From Xanthomonas maliensis (GTDB taxonomy: Bacteria; Pseudomonadota; Gammaproteobacteria; Xanthomonadales; Xanthomonadaceae), in contig NZ_NSET01000021.1 of assembly GCF_009192945.1 (NCBI RefSeq), forward strand, positions 186,001-250,000: 64,000 bases of DNA, written 5' to 3'. This document shows, one piece after another, positions 1 to 8,362 of this stretch. The first letter of the stretch is position 1; each line of letters begins with the position of its first letter. A program made the translations under genes and the position numbers. The notes beneath the pieces are model-generated. The model was not told the origin of the DNA and searched no databases. It was given only the letters and a program-made list of their open reading frames with translations.

Positions 1-739
1 GCAAGCGATTGAGCAACTCGCGCATCGGCAACGGCTCGCCGTTGGAAATGAAATAGGCGTTACCCGCACAGGCAGCGCCGGGATGCAGATGATCGAAGGC
101 ATCGAAATGCGCCTGCGCGGCGTTGTCGATATAGGTGCTGTCCACCAGGTTGCCGCCATCGCCGACCAGCCGCAGCCGACCAGCGCGCGCGCGCGCCGCC
201 AACCGCGGCAGCAGATGGTTGTCGCCCGGCCCCCAGATCAGCCGCGGACGCAATGCGACGGTGGCCAGCTGCGCATCGTTGGCCGCCAGTACCGCGCGCT
301 CGGCGATCGCCTTGGTCGCCGCGTATGGCGCGCGCAGGTCATCTCCGTACGGCACCTCGTCGGCACCCAGGCCTTCGACCGGGTGGGTGGCGCGGTGGGT
401 CACGCTGGGCGTGGAGGTGTAGATCAGTCGCGTCACGCCGTGTGCGCGGCAGGCGTCGAGCACGTGCTGCGTGCCCACCACGTTCGGTTGGTGGTAGCTG
501 TCGTAGCTGCCCCAGGCGCCAGCCTTGGCAGCGTTGTGGAAGACCGCATCGGCGCCAGCCAATGCATGCTGCAGCGCGGGCGCGTCGGTGAGGTCGCCGC
601 GCACCTGCGCGACCCCCAACGCCTGCAGCGCCGGATAGTGGCCGCGGTTGTAGCTGACGACCTGATGCCCACGCGCAACCAACCCGCGGCAGAGCGCCTG
701 GCCCAGGAAACCACCGCCGCCCGTCACCACAATCTTCAT
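1..739 (-). CDS. oleD: OleD, NADPH-dependent 2-alkyl-3-ketoacid reductase (3' end outside window)
   Basis: This is the ketoreductase of head-to-head olefin synthesis. In the known pathway OleD reduces the 2-alkyl-3-keto acid made by OleA to the 2-alkyl-3-hydroxy acid. The visible 246 residues begin with a glycine-rich Rossmann motif (TGGGGFLG, residues 6-13) and carry the short-chain dehydrogenase YxxxK pair (Y139, K143), with the upstream catalytic Ser at about 109. This is the extended SDR/3-beta-HSD type. Family members are about 330 residues, so roughly the last quarter lies beyond base 1. The divergent neighbour is a serine hydrolase, and the 195 bases between the two starts must hold both promoters. 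The name rests on the fold plus the nearby oleA, oleB and oleC; alone it would be a generic NAD-dependent epimerase/reductase. Confidence 0.85.
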   Translation of the reverse strand, partial: MKIVVTGGGGFLGQALCRGLVARGHQVVSYNRGHYPALQALGVAQVRGDLTDAPALQHALAGADAVFHNAAKAGAWGSYDSYHQPNVVGTQHVLDACRAHGVTRLIYTSTPSVTHRATHPVEGLGADEVPYGDDLRAPYAATKAIAERAVLAANDAQLATVALRPRLIWGPGDNHLLPRLAARARAGRLRLVGDGGNLVDSTYIDNAAQAHFDAFDHLHPGAACAGNAYFISNGEPLPMRELLNRL

Positions 740-934
740 CGCGTCCTACCGCTTGCACCAGGGCGCACACGATAGCCGGGGCCGCTGGCGAAGGCGATGC
801 CGGCCTGGCGCGACCGCCCAGGCAGCGCGGCAAGGCCTTGATCCTGTTGGACTTCATAATTCTTCATCGTGGCATCAGGCACTTCAGCACGGGGCATGGC
901 GCAGTGCGCGCACCCTTCCGACCGGAGTTCCATC

Positions 935-2059
935 ATGTCGCCCTTGCCCTGGCTGCTCTGTGCCGCGCTCGCGCTCGCCCTTCCCCAAGCCCCTGCCGTG
1001 ACGTCGTCCAGCGCGACCGCCCCACCGGCGCTGGACGACGGCTGGGCGGTGGCCGATGCCGGCGCCCAAGGCTGGCACCTGGCCACCCTCGCCGGCCTGG
1101 AACAGGCCATTGCCGATGGCAAGGCGCCGGACACCAGCAGCGTCCTGATCGTGCGCGACGGCGCGCTGGTCTACGAGCACTATTTCGGTGGCGCCGACCG
1201 CCAGACCTTGCACGACGCCCGCTCGGCGACCAAGAGCGTGACCGCGCTACTGGTCGGTGCGGCGATCGCCCGCGGCCAGCTGCCCGGTGTGCAGGCCAAG
1301 GTGTATCCCTATTTCAGCGACCGCCAGTGGCTGCACGACGACCCGCGCAAGCGCGCGATCACCGTGGAAGATCTGCTGACGATGAGCTCGCAATGGGAAT
1401 GCGACGACGACAACGCCTTCTCCACCGGCAACGAGGAACGCATGTATGTCAGCGCGGACTGGACCCAGTTCGCGCTCGACCTGCCGATCAAGGGCTATGC
1501 GCCGTGGATGCGGCGCCCGCAGGACAGTCCGTACGGCCGCGCCTTCTCCTACTGCACTGCCGGCAGTTTCCTGCTCGGCGCAGTGCTGGAGAAGGCCACC
1601 GGGCAGCCGTTGCAGGACTTCGCCGCGCAGGCCCTGGAGCGACCGCTGGGCATCGTCGATGCGCATTGGCTGCGGTCGGCAGAGGGCGTGGGCATGGGCG
1701 GCGGCGGTACCCGCTATCGCAGCCGCGATCTGGCCAAGTTCGGGCAGTTGCTGCTCGATCAAGGCCGCTGGCAGGGTCGGCAGGTGCTGCCGGCCGCGTG
1801 GATCGCGGCGATGACGCAGGTGCATGCCCAGGCCCGCGACGATGCCGACTACGGCTATCAGCTATGGCGATTCCGCTTTCCGGTCCGCGGCGTCGCGCGC
1901 GGGGTGTGGGCGATGTCCGGCAACGGCGGCAACGATGTCTTCGTGCTGCCGGAAGAGCGCCTGGTCGTGGTGATCACCCGCCGTGCCTACAACCGGCCGC
2001 AGATGCATGCGCAATCGCAGGCGCTGCTGACCGACTACGTGCTCAAGGCGCTGCCTTAG
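935..2059 (+). CDS. exported serine hydrolase, class C beta-lactamase/EstB-like
   Basis: A 374-residue protein of the beta-lactamase-related serine hydrolase family. The catalytic SxxK is S97-A-T-K100, in a DARSATKSVT context. The second motif position is Y206-C-T, where esterase and beta-lactamase homologues have YxN or YxS. A glycine-rich MGGGG stretch follows. Residues 1-21 form a signal peptide (MSPLPWLLCAALALALPQAP), which is why the start is put at the ATG at 935 rather than further upstream in the open frame; the product is probably periplasmic. The gene interrupts the ole locus between the regulator gene and oleD, on the opposite strand. The substrate cannot be read from sequence: esterase, peptidase and beta-lactamase activity all occur in this family. 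A role in olefin synthesis is not indicated. Confidence 0.8.
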   Translation: MSPLPWLLCAALALALPQAPAVTSSSATAPPALDDGWAVADAGAQGWHLATLAGLEQAIADGKAPDTSSVLIVRDGALVYEHYFGGADRQTLHDARSATKSVTALLVGAAIARGQLPGVQAKVYPYFSDRQWLHDDPRKRAITVEDLLTMSSQWECDDDNAFSTGNEERMYVSADWTQFALDLPIKGYAPWMRRPQDSPYGRAFSYCTAGSFLLGAVLEKATGQPLQDFAAQALERPLGIVDAHWLRSAEGVGMGGGGTRYRSRDLAKFGQLLLDQGRWQGRQVLPAAWIAAMTQVHAQARDDADYGYQLWRFRFPVRGVARGVWAMSGNGGNDVFVLPEERLVVVITRRAYNRPQMHAQSQALLTDYVLKALP

Positions 2060-2121
2060 CGCGCATGCTCGCCTCGCTGTAACAGCTCGGTGCCGATCAC
2101 GCACAGGCGGTCGGCACGCTT

Positions 2122-2142
2122 GGCGCGCTGACCAAGCGCGCC
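2122..2142. terminator. GC-rich hairpin between convergent genes
   Basis: Perfect 8-bp arms GGCGCGCT and AGCGCGCC enclose a 5-base loop. The hairpin lies between the convergent serine hydrolase gene (stop at 2059) and the regulator gene (stop at 2189). There is no T-run on either side, so it is at best a Rho-assisted or bidirectional terminator. Confidence 0.35.
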
Positions 2143-2188
2143 GCCCGGCGGATCAGATATCCACGTCCTTACGACCGCAGCGTGCAGA

Positions 2189-3760
2189 TCACCGCGCCGC
2201 CGTCACGTCGGCATCCGGCGGCAACAGGCCAGCGCGGCGCACCTGCGCCCGCTGCGCGGCGACGTCGGCATCGATCTGCGCCAACAAGGCGGCGAATGCC
2301 GGTCGCACGCGCAGCGGTGTCCACAACGGCGACACCCGCAGGTAGGCGCTGTCGCGATACCCGGCGCTCCACGCCCGCTGCAAGGCCGCAAGCGCGTCGT
2401 CCGGCGCACCGGCCAATTGCAACAGCAATCCGGCGTCCAGCGCATCCACCGGATCGGCACCGCGTGCCACGCTCTCCAGCAATGCCTGCGCGCGTGCGCG
2501 CAGCTGCGCCACCGGAGGTGGCGATTGCGCCTGCAGGGTCCAGACCACGGTCTGGGCCAGACTGCTCTGTGGTCGCAGGCGCAGCGCCTGCAGGCTGGCC
2601 TGCCGTGCCCGTGTCGGGTCGCCACGCGCCAGCGCCAGTTCGGCCTGCAGCAGGAACAGGTCGGCGTGCGCGGTGCCGCGCGTCAGCGCCTGATCCAGTG
2701 CCGCCTGCGCCTCGGCCTGGCGGCCGTGCGCGAACAGGAAACGTGGCCAGGCCAGATTGACGAAGGCACTGTCGGGATACAGCTGGAAACTCTCGCGATA
2801 GCGCGCCTCCGCAGCGGCACCATAGCCGAGCAGGTCGAGGTTGCTGGCCAGTTGGATCGGCAGGAAGCGCACCCGCGTCGGATCGGTGATCTGCAGATTG
2901 GCCGCCAGCGCCTGCACCAATCGCCCCTGCCGCTCGTACAGATGCGCGGCCGAGCCGCGCACTGCATCGGCACTCGGATCCAGTTGCAGCGCGCGCTCGT
3001 ATTCCGCCAAGGCTGCGGCATTGTGGCCGCGGCAATCGTCTGCATATCCCAGTGCGGCATGCGCCGCGGCCAGCCTTGGGTGCGCGGCAACCACCTGCGC
3101 GGCGAGTTGCCGCGCGCGGGTCGCCAACTGCGCATCGCCATCGTACTGGCAGACACGCACGCTGTAGGCACGACTGAGGCCGACCAGCGCGGCAACATCC
3201 TCCGGCGCCTGCTGCAGACGCTGCTGGTATAGCGCGATCGCACGCAGGGTGTTGTCGCGCTGGCCGATTCCGGCGTAATAGTCGGCACGCTGCAAGAGTG
3301 GCGACTGCGGCAGTGGCGGGGTCGCCGACCGATACCAGAGCAGCGCGGCCATGCACGCCACTGGCACGCAGGCCGCCATCGCCCATACCCGCCACCGTCC
3401 ACGCCGTGACTGCGCCGACGCATCGGCGACCGGATCGGCATCGGATTCGCGCTGCACCGGTGCGCACAACTGATAGCCCTGTCCGCGCACCGAACGCAGA
3501 TACCGCGGCTGCCGCGAGGTATCGCCCAACGCCTGCCGCAGCAGACGCACGCGCTGGGTGACGGTTTCTTCGTTGACCAGCGCCGGTGCCCAGACCTGCG
3601 CGATCAGCTCATCAAAGGTGACCACCCTCTGTCCTTGCCGCAACAGGTAATGCAGCAGACGGAAACTCAGCCCGCTCACTTCCAGCGCCACACCATCGCG
3701 CTCGACCCACTGCCGCTGTACATCGATGCGCACATCGTCCAGCCGGTAGCGCTCGTTCAT
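2189..3760 (-). CDS. CadC/ToxR-like membrane regulator with C-terminal TPR domain
   Basis: A 523-residue one-component regulator. Residues 8-100 form an OmpR/PhoB-type winged helix (Trans_reg_C; the typical end YLRSVRGQGYQL is visible). A basic linker and one transmembrane helix (about 124-143, VWAMAACVPVACMAALLWY) follow. The rest is alanine/leucine-rich repeats of TPR type with repeated Y/A-x-ALxLxPxS patterns, predicted to be periplasmic. DNA-binding domain in the cytoplasm, one membrane anchor and an outer sensory domain is the CadC/ToxR plan. The start codon is only nine bases after the oleC stop on the same strand, so the two are probably cotranscribed. It could control the ole genes or the neighbouring exported hydrolase, but no binding site was identified. 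Confidence 0.8.
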   Translation of the reverse strand: MNERYRLDDVRIDVQRQWVERDGVALEVSGLSFRLLHYLLRQGQRVVTFDELIAQVWAPALVNEETVTQRVRLLRQALGDTSRQPRYLRSVRGQGYQLCAPVQRESDADPVADASAQSRRGRWRVWAMAACVPVACMAALLWYRSATPPLPQSPLLQRADYYAGIGQRDNTLRAIALYQQRLQQAPEDVAALVGLSRAYSVRVCQYDGDAQLATRARQLAAQVVAAHPRLAAAHAALGYADDCRGHNAAALAEYERALQLDPSADAVRGSAAHLYERQGRLVQALAANLQITDPTRVRFLPIQLASNLDLLGYGAAAEARYRESFQLYPDSAFVNLAWPRFLFAHGRQAEAQAALDQALTRGTAHADLFLLQAELALARGDPTRARQASLQALRLRPQSSLAQTVVWTLQAQSPPPVAQLRARAQALLESVARGADPVDALDAGLLLQLAGAPDDALAALQRAWSAGYRDSAYLRVSPLWTPLRVRPAFAALLAQIDADVAAQRAQVRRAGLLPPDADVTAAR

Positions 3761-3769
3761 GGCGTGCGC

Positions 3770-5431
3770 TCAGTGCACCTGATCCCTGGCCCACAGCGCC
3801 AGTTTCTCGCGCCCGATCTTGGCGTTGTGGCGGATATCCACCGGAAACCCAGGGTGGTTGAGGAAATCGACGATCCCGGCGGTATGCGGATGCGCCGCGG
3901 CGGTGGCGCGCAGCTGCTGCTCGAAATCCTCCTGCTCCAATGGGCTCGACATCCAGGCATAGCCATCCTGCTCATAGCACAGCACCGGCCGTTGCCGGCC
4001 CGGCTCGCCGATGCCGACCAGGGCGCTGCGCCGCATGCCGGGCAGTGCGTTGAAGATCGGCTCCACTTGCTCGGTATACAGCGGCCCCTGCGCAGTTTCC
4101 ACGCGCTGGGTCTTGCGCCCGCAGAACCACAGCCGCCCCTGCGCATCGAAGTAACCGACATCGCCCATGCGATGCACGATCCGCTCGCTGCCATCGGCCA
4201 GGCGTTCGCGGATCTTGGCGATGCGCGTGGCCGCCTCGCGATTGAAATAGCTGTCGGTGGCGGTTGGCCCGGCCACGGTGATTTCGCCGACCTGCCCCAC
4301 CGCCAATTCGCGCGCGTCGCTCCACTCGGCGATCGGCGCATCGTCGATGGCGATGATGCGCACCTGGTTGGGCGGCACGACCGGACCGACGCAGGTGCCG
4401 GCGCCGGCTTCGGTAGCGGCCCGGGTGGATTCCAGCATGCGTGCCTCGATGGCGGCCACCGGCAGGCACTCGGTGGCACCGTACGGCGTCCAGAATTGCG
4501 CATCCTCCGGCAGCAGGCGACGCATCGCCGCCACCACGTCCGGCGGCACCGGCGCACCGGCCGAGGTGACCCGCCGCACGCCGGGTAGCGGTTGGCCATA
4601 GTCGGCCAGCACCCGCATCAGCGCCGGCGAGCCGAACAGCTGGGTCACGCCGAAGCGGGCAATCGCGTCGTGCAGCTTGCGCGGGTCGGCCTTGGCCGGG
4701 CGGGTGGGATCCATGTCCGGGATCACCGAGGTCAGCCCCAGCGCTGGATCGAACAACGCAAACGGCGGGAAGGTCGGCAGATCCACGCCACCGGCCTGCA
4801 TGTCGAACGCACCGCCCAGCAAGGCGATCTGGCCGACGAAATGCCGATGGCGATAGACCACGCCCTTGGGAACCCCGGTCGAGCCGCTGGTGAACAGGAT
4901 GGCGGCCACCTCGTCTGGCGCGGTATCGGCCAGTTGCGGGCCGGCCACGGCGCCGTTGCGCTCGATCCGCGCCAAGGTGGCGCCGCCCCAGCCGTAGATG
5001 CCGCCGACCGCCACGATCCGCCGCGCCGAGCGCGCCCAGCCGAGCAGGCGACGCGCCAGCTGCGCCAGGGCGATGCCGATGAAGGCCTGCGGCTGGGCCT
5101 CGTCCAGGCATTGCTTGAGCGCACGCCGATCGATGCCCGGGTCCACCAGCACCGGCACGGCGCCGGCCTTGAACAGGGCGAACATCAGCAGGAAGAATTC
5201 CGGCGACGGCCGCACCATCACCACCGCCCGCACGCCGCGCCCGATGCCGTAGCCGGCCAGACCGGCCGCGATCGCATCGCTGCGGCGATCCAGCTCGGCA
5301 TAACTCAAGGTGACATCGTAGGCGGCCAGGCCGTCGGCGCCGCGCCGCCCGGGGCAGCGGATGGCGATCTGATCGGGACGCTCGCGCGCCAGGCGCGGCA
5401 AGCTGGCGGCGATATTGCACGAAGTGGTCAT
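3770..5431 (-). CDS. oleC: OleC, beta-lactone synthetase (acyl-AMP ligase fold)
   Basis: A 553-residue member of the ANL adenylating superfamily. OleC proteins use ATP to convert the 2-alkyl-3-hydroxy acid from OleD into a cis-beta-lactone, the substrate of OleB. The ATP-binding motif is at residues 181-190 (TSGSTGVPKG); the later core region YGATE and the GDVGYFD/GRK segment typical of AMP ligases are also present. The start at 5431 (MTTSCNIAAS) matches the beginning of the conserved fold. No clear Shine-Dalgarno lies before it, and an inverted repeat (GCGCAAT/ATTGCGC) sits just upstream. In the oleABCD literature OleC assembles with OleB and OleD into a large complex. The gene is separated from oleB by a gene of opposite strand, so it needs its own promoter. 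Confidence 0.9.
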   Translation of the reverse strand: MTTSCNIAASLPRLARERPDQIAIRCPGRRGADGLAAYDVTLSYAELDRRSDAIAAGLAGYGIGRGVRAVVMVRPSPEFFLLMFALFKAGAVPVLVDPGIDRRALKQCLDEAQPQAFIGIALAQLARRLLGWARSARRIVAVGGIYGWGGATLARIERNGAVAGPQLADTAPDEVAAILFTSGSTGVPKGVVYRHRHFVGQIALLGGAFDMQAGGVDLPTFPPFALFDPALGLTSVIPDMDPTRPAKADPRKLHDAIARFGVTQLFGSPALMRVLADYGQPLPGVRRVTSAGAPVPPDVVAAMRRLLPEDAQFWTPYGATECLPVAAIEARMLESTRAATEAGAGTCVGPVVPPNQVRIIAIDDAPIAEWSDARELAVGQVGEITVAGPTATDSYFNREAATRIAKIRERLADGSERIVHRMGDVGYFDAQGRLWFCGRKTQRVETAQGPLYTEQVEPIFNALPGMRRSALVGIGEPGRQRPVLCYEQDGYAWMSSPLEQEDFEQQLRATAAAHPHTAGIVDFLNHPGFPVDIRHNAKIGREKLALWARDQVH

Positions 5432-5840
5432 CGCGCAATTATCACGGATATCGTGTTGGCGATTGCGCCGGCCGCGGATGCAGGGGCTGGGACGATGGAA
5501 CTCTCGCGTGGGCAACAGTGGGGGCTGGCAGTGCTGGTCGGGCCGTTGCTGGGGGTGGCCGGCATGCGGGTGCTGCCGCTCGCCGAGCTGCTCCAGCGCG
5601 GCGCGCTCTGCGTCTTCCACCGTTGGAGAGCGTGCGAAGAAGGCCTGGTCTGGGCCTGCTGATCTATTCGCCGCTTGGCGCCATCGCCGGGTTGCGGCTC
5701 GGGACACCCTTGGTCCTGTCGGCGCTCGCGCGCCTGGTGAACCGCTAATCCATCGGCCGCCGGTGCGCTTGCTTCGCGCCACGGTTCGGTCAGAATGCCG
5801 CGCTTTCCTGTCTGTCCTGCCGCGCAAGGCCCGGCTTCCC
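5432..5840. other. divergent intergenic region oleC / YkgJ-family gene
   Basis: 409 bases without a convincing gene, holding the outward promoters of oleC and the YkgJ-family gene. The clearest structure is an inverted repeat with 7-bp arms, GCGCAAT (5433-5439) and ATTGCGC (5462-5468), that ends one base before the oleC ATG. It could be an operator or a leader hairpin masking the start. No clear sigma-70 hexamers could be assigned. Confidence 0.5.
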
Positions 5841-6224
5841 ATGGCACACCCCTGCCTTACCTGCGGCGCCTGCTGCGCCTACTTCCGCGTCAGCTTCCAT
5901 TGGAGCGAGGCCGACCCCGCGCTGGGCGGCCAGGTGCCGCTGGAACTGACCGAGGCCTTGCGCACCCATGAGCGGGTGATGCGCGGCACCTCGCAATCGC
6001 AGCCGCGCTGCATCGCGCTGGATGCGGAGATCGGCCGCTACAGCCGCTGCACCATCCACGATCGACGACCCTCGGTATGTGCGGCGGTGCCGGCGTCGCT
6101 GGAGTTCGGCCAGCGCAGTGCGCAATGCGACAAGTCGCGGCTGGCGCACGGGCTGCATGCGCTCACCGAAGCCGACTGGGTCGGCGTGGCCGAGGCCGAG
6201 CGCAATCCGCTGCCGGCCAACTGA
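5841..6224 (+). CDS. YkgJ-family cysteine-cluster protein
   Basis: A 127-residue protein starting MAHPCLTCGACCAYF. The N-terminal CxxCxxCC cluster (C5, C8, C11, C12), with further cysteines in the RCxIHDxRPxVC region, is the signature of the YkgJ (UPF0153) zinc- or iron-sulfur-binding family; the biochemical role of the family is not established. The open frame extends far upstream, but the cysteine motif next to ATG 5841 fixes the start. The gene lies on the plus strand between oleB and oleC and ends 10 bases before the oleB stop (convergent). X. campestris-type ole loci are known to be broken by such insertions, but no function of this protein in hydrocarbon synthesis is known. Confidence 0.85.
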   Translation: MAHPCLTCGACCAYFRVSFHWSEADPALGGQVPLELTEALRTHERVMRGTSQSQPRCIALDAEIGRYSRCTIHDRRPSVCAAVPASLEFGQRSAQCDKSRLAHGLHALTEADWVGVAEAERNPLPAN

Positions 6225-6234
6225 GCGCAGCGCG

Positions 6235-7155
6235 CTACAGCGGATGGCGTTGCAGGAAGTCGCGAATCGCCGGCACCAGCAATTCGTGCTTGTCTTCCAG
6301 CACGTAGTGGTTGGCATCCTCGAAGGCGGTCACCTCGGCCTGCGGCAGGGCCGCGCGGAAACCGGCGAGGAAATGCTGGTCGAAGCAGATGTCGCGCAGC
6401 CCCCAGGCGATGAAGGCCGGACGGTCGGCAAAGCTCGGCAAGGCGCGCGCGGCGCGCTCCAGCAGTGACCACGCCTTGTCCGCGGGCGACAGCGGGATGT
6501 CCTGCATGAAGCGGATGGTGGAGATGCGGTTGGCCCAGCTGTCGTACGGTGCCACGTAGGCGCGGCGCACGTCCGCCGGCATCCGCCGCGACACGCCCAG
6601 CCAGGAGGCACCGGCGGAGAAGGCGTTGAAGGTGCGGATGAACCACTCGCCCAGCCGCCAGTGCCGCCCCATCGCGATCTGCCACGGCATCGGCTTGGCT
6701 GCCGGCAACGGGAAGGCGGCGGTGTTGGTGATCACCAGCCGACGCACCTGGGCGTGATGGGACAACGCCCAGCCGAACCCGATCATGCCGCCCCAGTCGT
6801 GCACCGCCAGGGTGATCGGGCCGCTGATGCCCAGGTGCCGCAGCAACGCGTCCAGATCGTCCACGCGCGACTGCAAGGTGTAGTCGTAACGCGGCTGCGC
6901 GTCGGGCGCATCGTCCGGCTTGTCGGACAGGCCCATGCCGATATGGTCCGGCACGATGCAGCGGTAGCGATCGGACAGCCCGCTGACCAGATGCCGCCAC
7001 AGATAGCTCCACGACGGATTGCCGTGCAGCATCACCACGACCTCGCCATCGCGCGGACCTTCGTCCAGATACGACATCGTCACGCCGGGGCGTACCTGCA
7101 GCCGTTGCGGGGTGAAGGGATAGCCGGGCAGGCGGTGCGAAAGGGAAGCTGTCAT
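6235..7155 (-). CDS. oleB: OleB, beta-lactone decarboxylase (haloalkane-dehalogenase fold)
   Basis: A 306-residue alpha/beta hydrolase. OleB enzymes release CO2 from the beta-lactone made by OleC to give the final cis-olefin. The oxyanion loop HGNPSW is at residues 44-49. The nucleophile elbow VHDWGG has Asp at 120 instead of Ser, as in haloalkane dehalogenases. The C-terminal His is in DANHYVLED. The start MTASLSHRLPGYPF agrees with the usual N-terminus. oleB follows oleA on the same strand after 89 bases that contain a terminator-like hairpin. It would otherwise be annotated as a haloalkane dehalogenase; the company of oleA, oleC and oleD decides for OleB. Confidence 0.9.
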   Translation of the reverse strand: MTASLSHRLPGYPFTPQRLQVRPGVTMSYLDEGPRDGEVVVMLHGNPSWSYLWRHLVSGLSDRYRCIVPDHIGMGLSDKPDDAPDAQPRYDYTLQSRVDDLDALLRHLGISGPITLAVHDWGGMIGFGWALSHHAQVRRLVITNTAAFPLPAAKPMPWQIAMGRHWRLGEWFIRTFNAFSAGASWLGVSRRMPADVRRAYVAPYDSWANRISTIRFMQDIPLSPADKAWSLLERAARALPSFADRPAFIAWGLRDICFDQHFLAGFRAALPQAEVTAFEDANHYVLEDKHELLVPAIRDFLQRHPL

Positions 7156-7175
7156 CGGGTCACCCGCAGAAAGAA

Positions 7176-7206
7176 CGACGCCTGCGTCGCGATGGCGCAG
7201 GCGTCG
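7176..7206 (-). terminator. intrinsic terminator/attenuator between oleA and oleB
   Basis: On the minus strand a perfect 11-bp stem (CGACGCCTGCG with CGCAGGCGTCG, loop of nine bases) is followed directly by TTCTTTCT. This is the form of a Rho-independent terminator for transcripts leaving oleA (stop at 7245). It lies 20 bases before the oleB start, so oleB would depend on read-through or on a promoter inside this gap. Confidence 0.7.
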
Positions 7207-7244
7207 GGTCGTGCATCAGCAGCGCTGGGCATGCGCCCGCGCGA

Positions 7245-8261
7245 TCACCACACCACTTCGGCCATCGAGCAATTGAGTCCGGAGCCGATGCCCAGCAGCG
7301 CGATGCGGTCGCCCTTCTTCAGGCGGCCCAGCTCCTTGAGCTTGCTCAACACGATCGGCACCGAGGCCGGACCGATGTTGCCGTGCTCGCCGAAGATGGT
7401 CATGACCTTGGCCGGATCGATGCCGAAGGACTTCACGAAGGCGGCGGTATGCGGCCGGCTGACCTGGTGGATGACGAACTGGTCCAGCTCGTCCACCGCC
7501 CAGCCCAGCGCCTGCTTGGCGGCCAGGAAGGTCTTTTGCGCCAGCTTGATGCCTTCGATCAGCAGCAGGCGGGTGTCGGTGACCATGCGGTCCAGATTGC
7601 CCCGGCACAGCTTGTTCCACTCGGTGGCCGAGCGAGTCACCCCGCCCTTGTAGCGCGGTGCGTCCGGCACCAGCTCGGCGCGCGCCATCACCATGGCGGC
7701 GGCGCCGCAGCCCAACGTCAGCGCGGCGAGTTCGTTGCGGAATTCCTCCTCGGTGACATCCGGCGAGGTCATGCGCTCCAGGGTCTTTTCATAGACCAGA
7801 TTGGCGGTCTCGCCGTCGACGACCAACGCGTAGTCGATCTCGCCACGCTCGAGCATCCGCGCGGCGATGTCCATGCCATTGATGAAGGCCAGGCAGGCAT
7901 TGGCGACGTCGAAGGTCATGCAATGGTCGCCCACGCCCAGATTGCCGGACACGATGGAGGCGGTGGACGGCTCCAGGTAGTCGCGGCTGACCGAAGTGTT
8001 GACCAGCAGACCGATCTGCTCGACGCCGATCCCGGCATCGGCCAGCGCCTTGCGTGCCGCCTGGGTCGCTGCATCGGACGCCTGGACGTCCTGATCCCAC
8101 AGGCGCCGGGCATGGATGCCCGCAACATCGCCCAGAACGTCGGTCTTGATCCCGAGACGGTCGTAGGTGGGTTGCAGGCGCTCGTTGATTTCCTTGGAAG
8201 TCAGCGTGTGCGGCGCATCAACATGCGCCAGTCCCGCGATGGAGACATTCTGGAAGAGCAT
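7245..8261 (-). CDS. oleA: OleA, acyl-CoA head-to-head condensing enzyme
   Basis: A 338-residue thiolase-superfamily (FabH-like) protein. OleA joins two long-chain acyl-CoAs in a non-decarboxylative Claisen condensation, giving the 2-alkyl-3-keto acid that enters the OleD-OleC-OleB pathway. The catalytic residues are visible: C123 (in VANACLAF), H265 (in FVIHQVSRP), N295 (in GEHGNIGPAS) and the base E97 (in RDYLEPST). These correspond to Cys143, His285, Asn315 and Glu117 of the X. campestris crystal-structure numbering, with a constant offset of 20. Length and N-terminus (MLFQNVSIAG) fit the family exactly. It is the first gene of the locus on the minus strand and is followed by a terminator-like hairpin. 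Confidence 0.95.
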   Translation of the reverse strand: MLFQNVSIAGLAHVDAPHTLTSKEINERLQPTYDRLGIKTDVLGDVAGIHARRLWDQDVQASDAATQAARKALADAGIGVEQIGLLVNTSVSRDYLEPSTASIVSGNLGVGDHCMTFDVANACLAFINGMDIAARMLERGEIDYALVVDGETANLVYEKTLERMTSPDVTEEEFRNELAALTLGCGAAAMVMARAELVPDAPRYKGGVTRSATEWNKLCRGNLDRMVTDTRLLLIEGIKLAQKTFLAAKQALGWAVDELDQFVIHQVSRPHTAAFVKSFGIDPAKVMTIFGEHGNIGPASVPIVLSKLKELGRLKKGDRIALLGIGSGLNCSMAEVVW

Positions 8262-8362
8262 CGAAGTAGCGCCATGGCGTCAGGCGAGGGGGCGCCATTC
8301 TAGCTGCTGGCTGCTTTTACCGCATCTTTACACTTGCCACCCCCTCGCCCCGGCATAACCGT

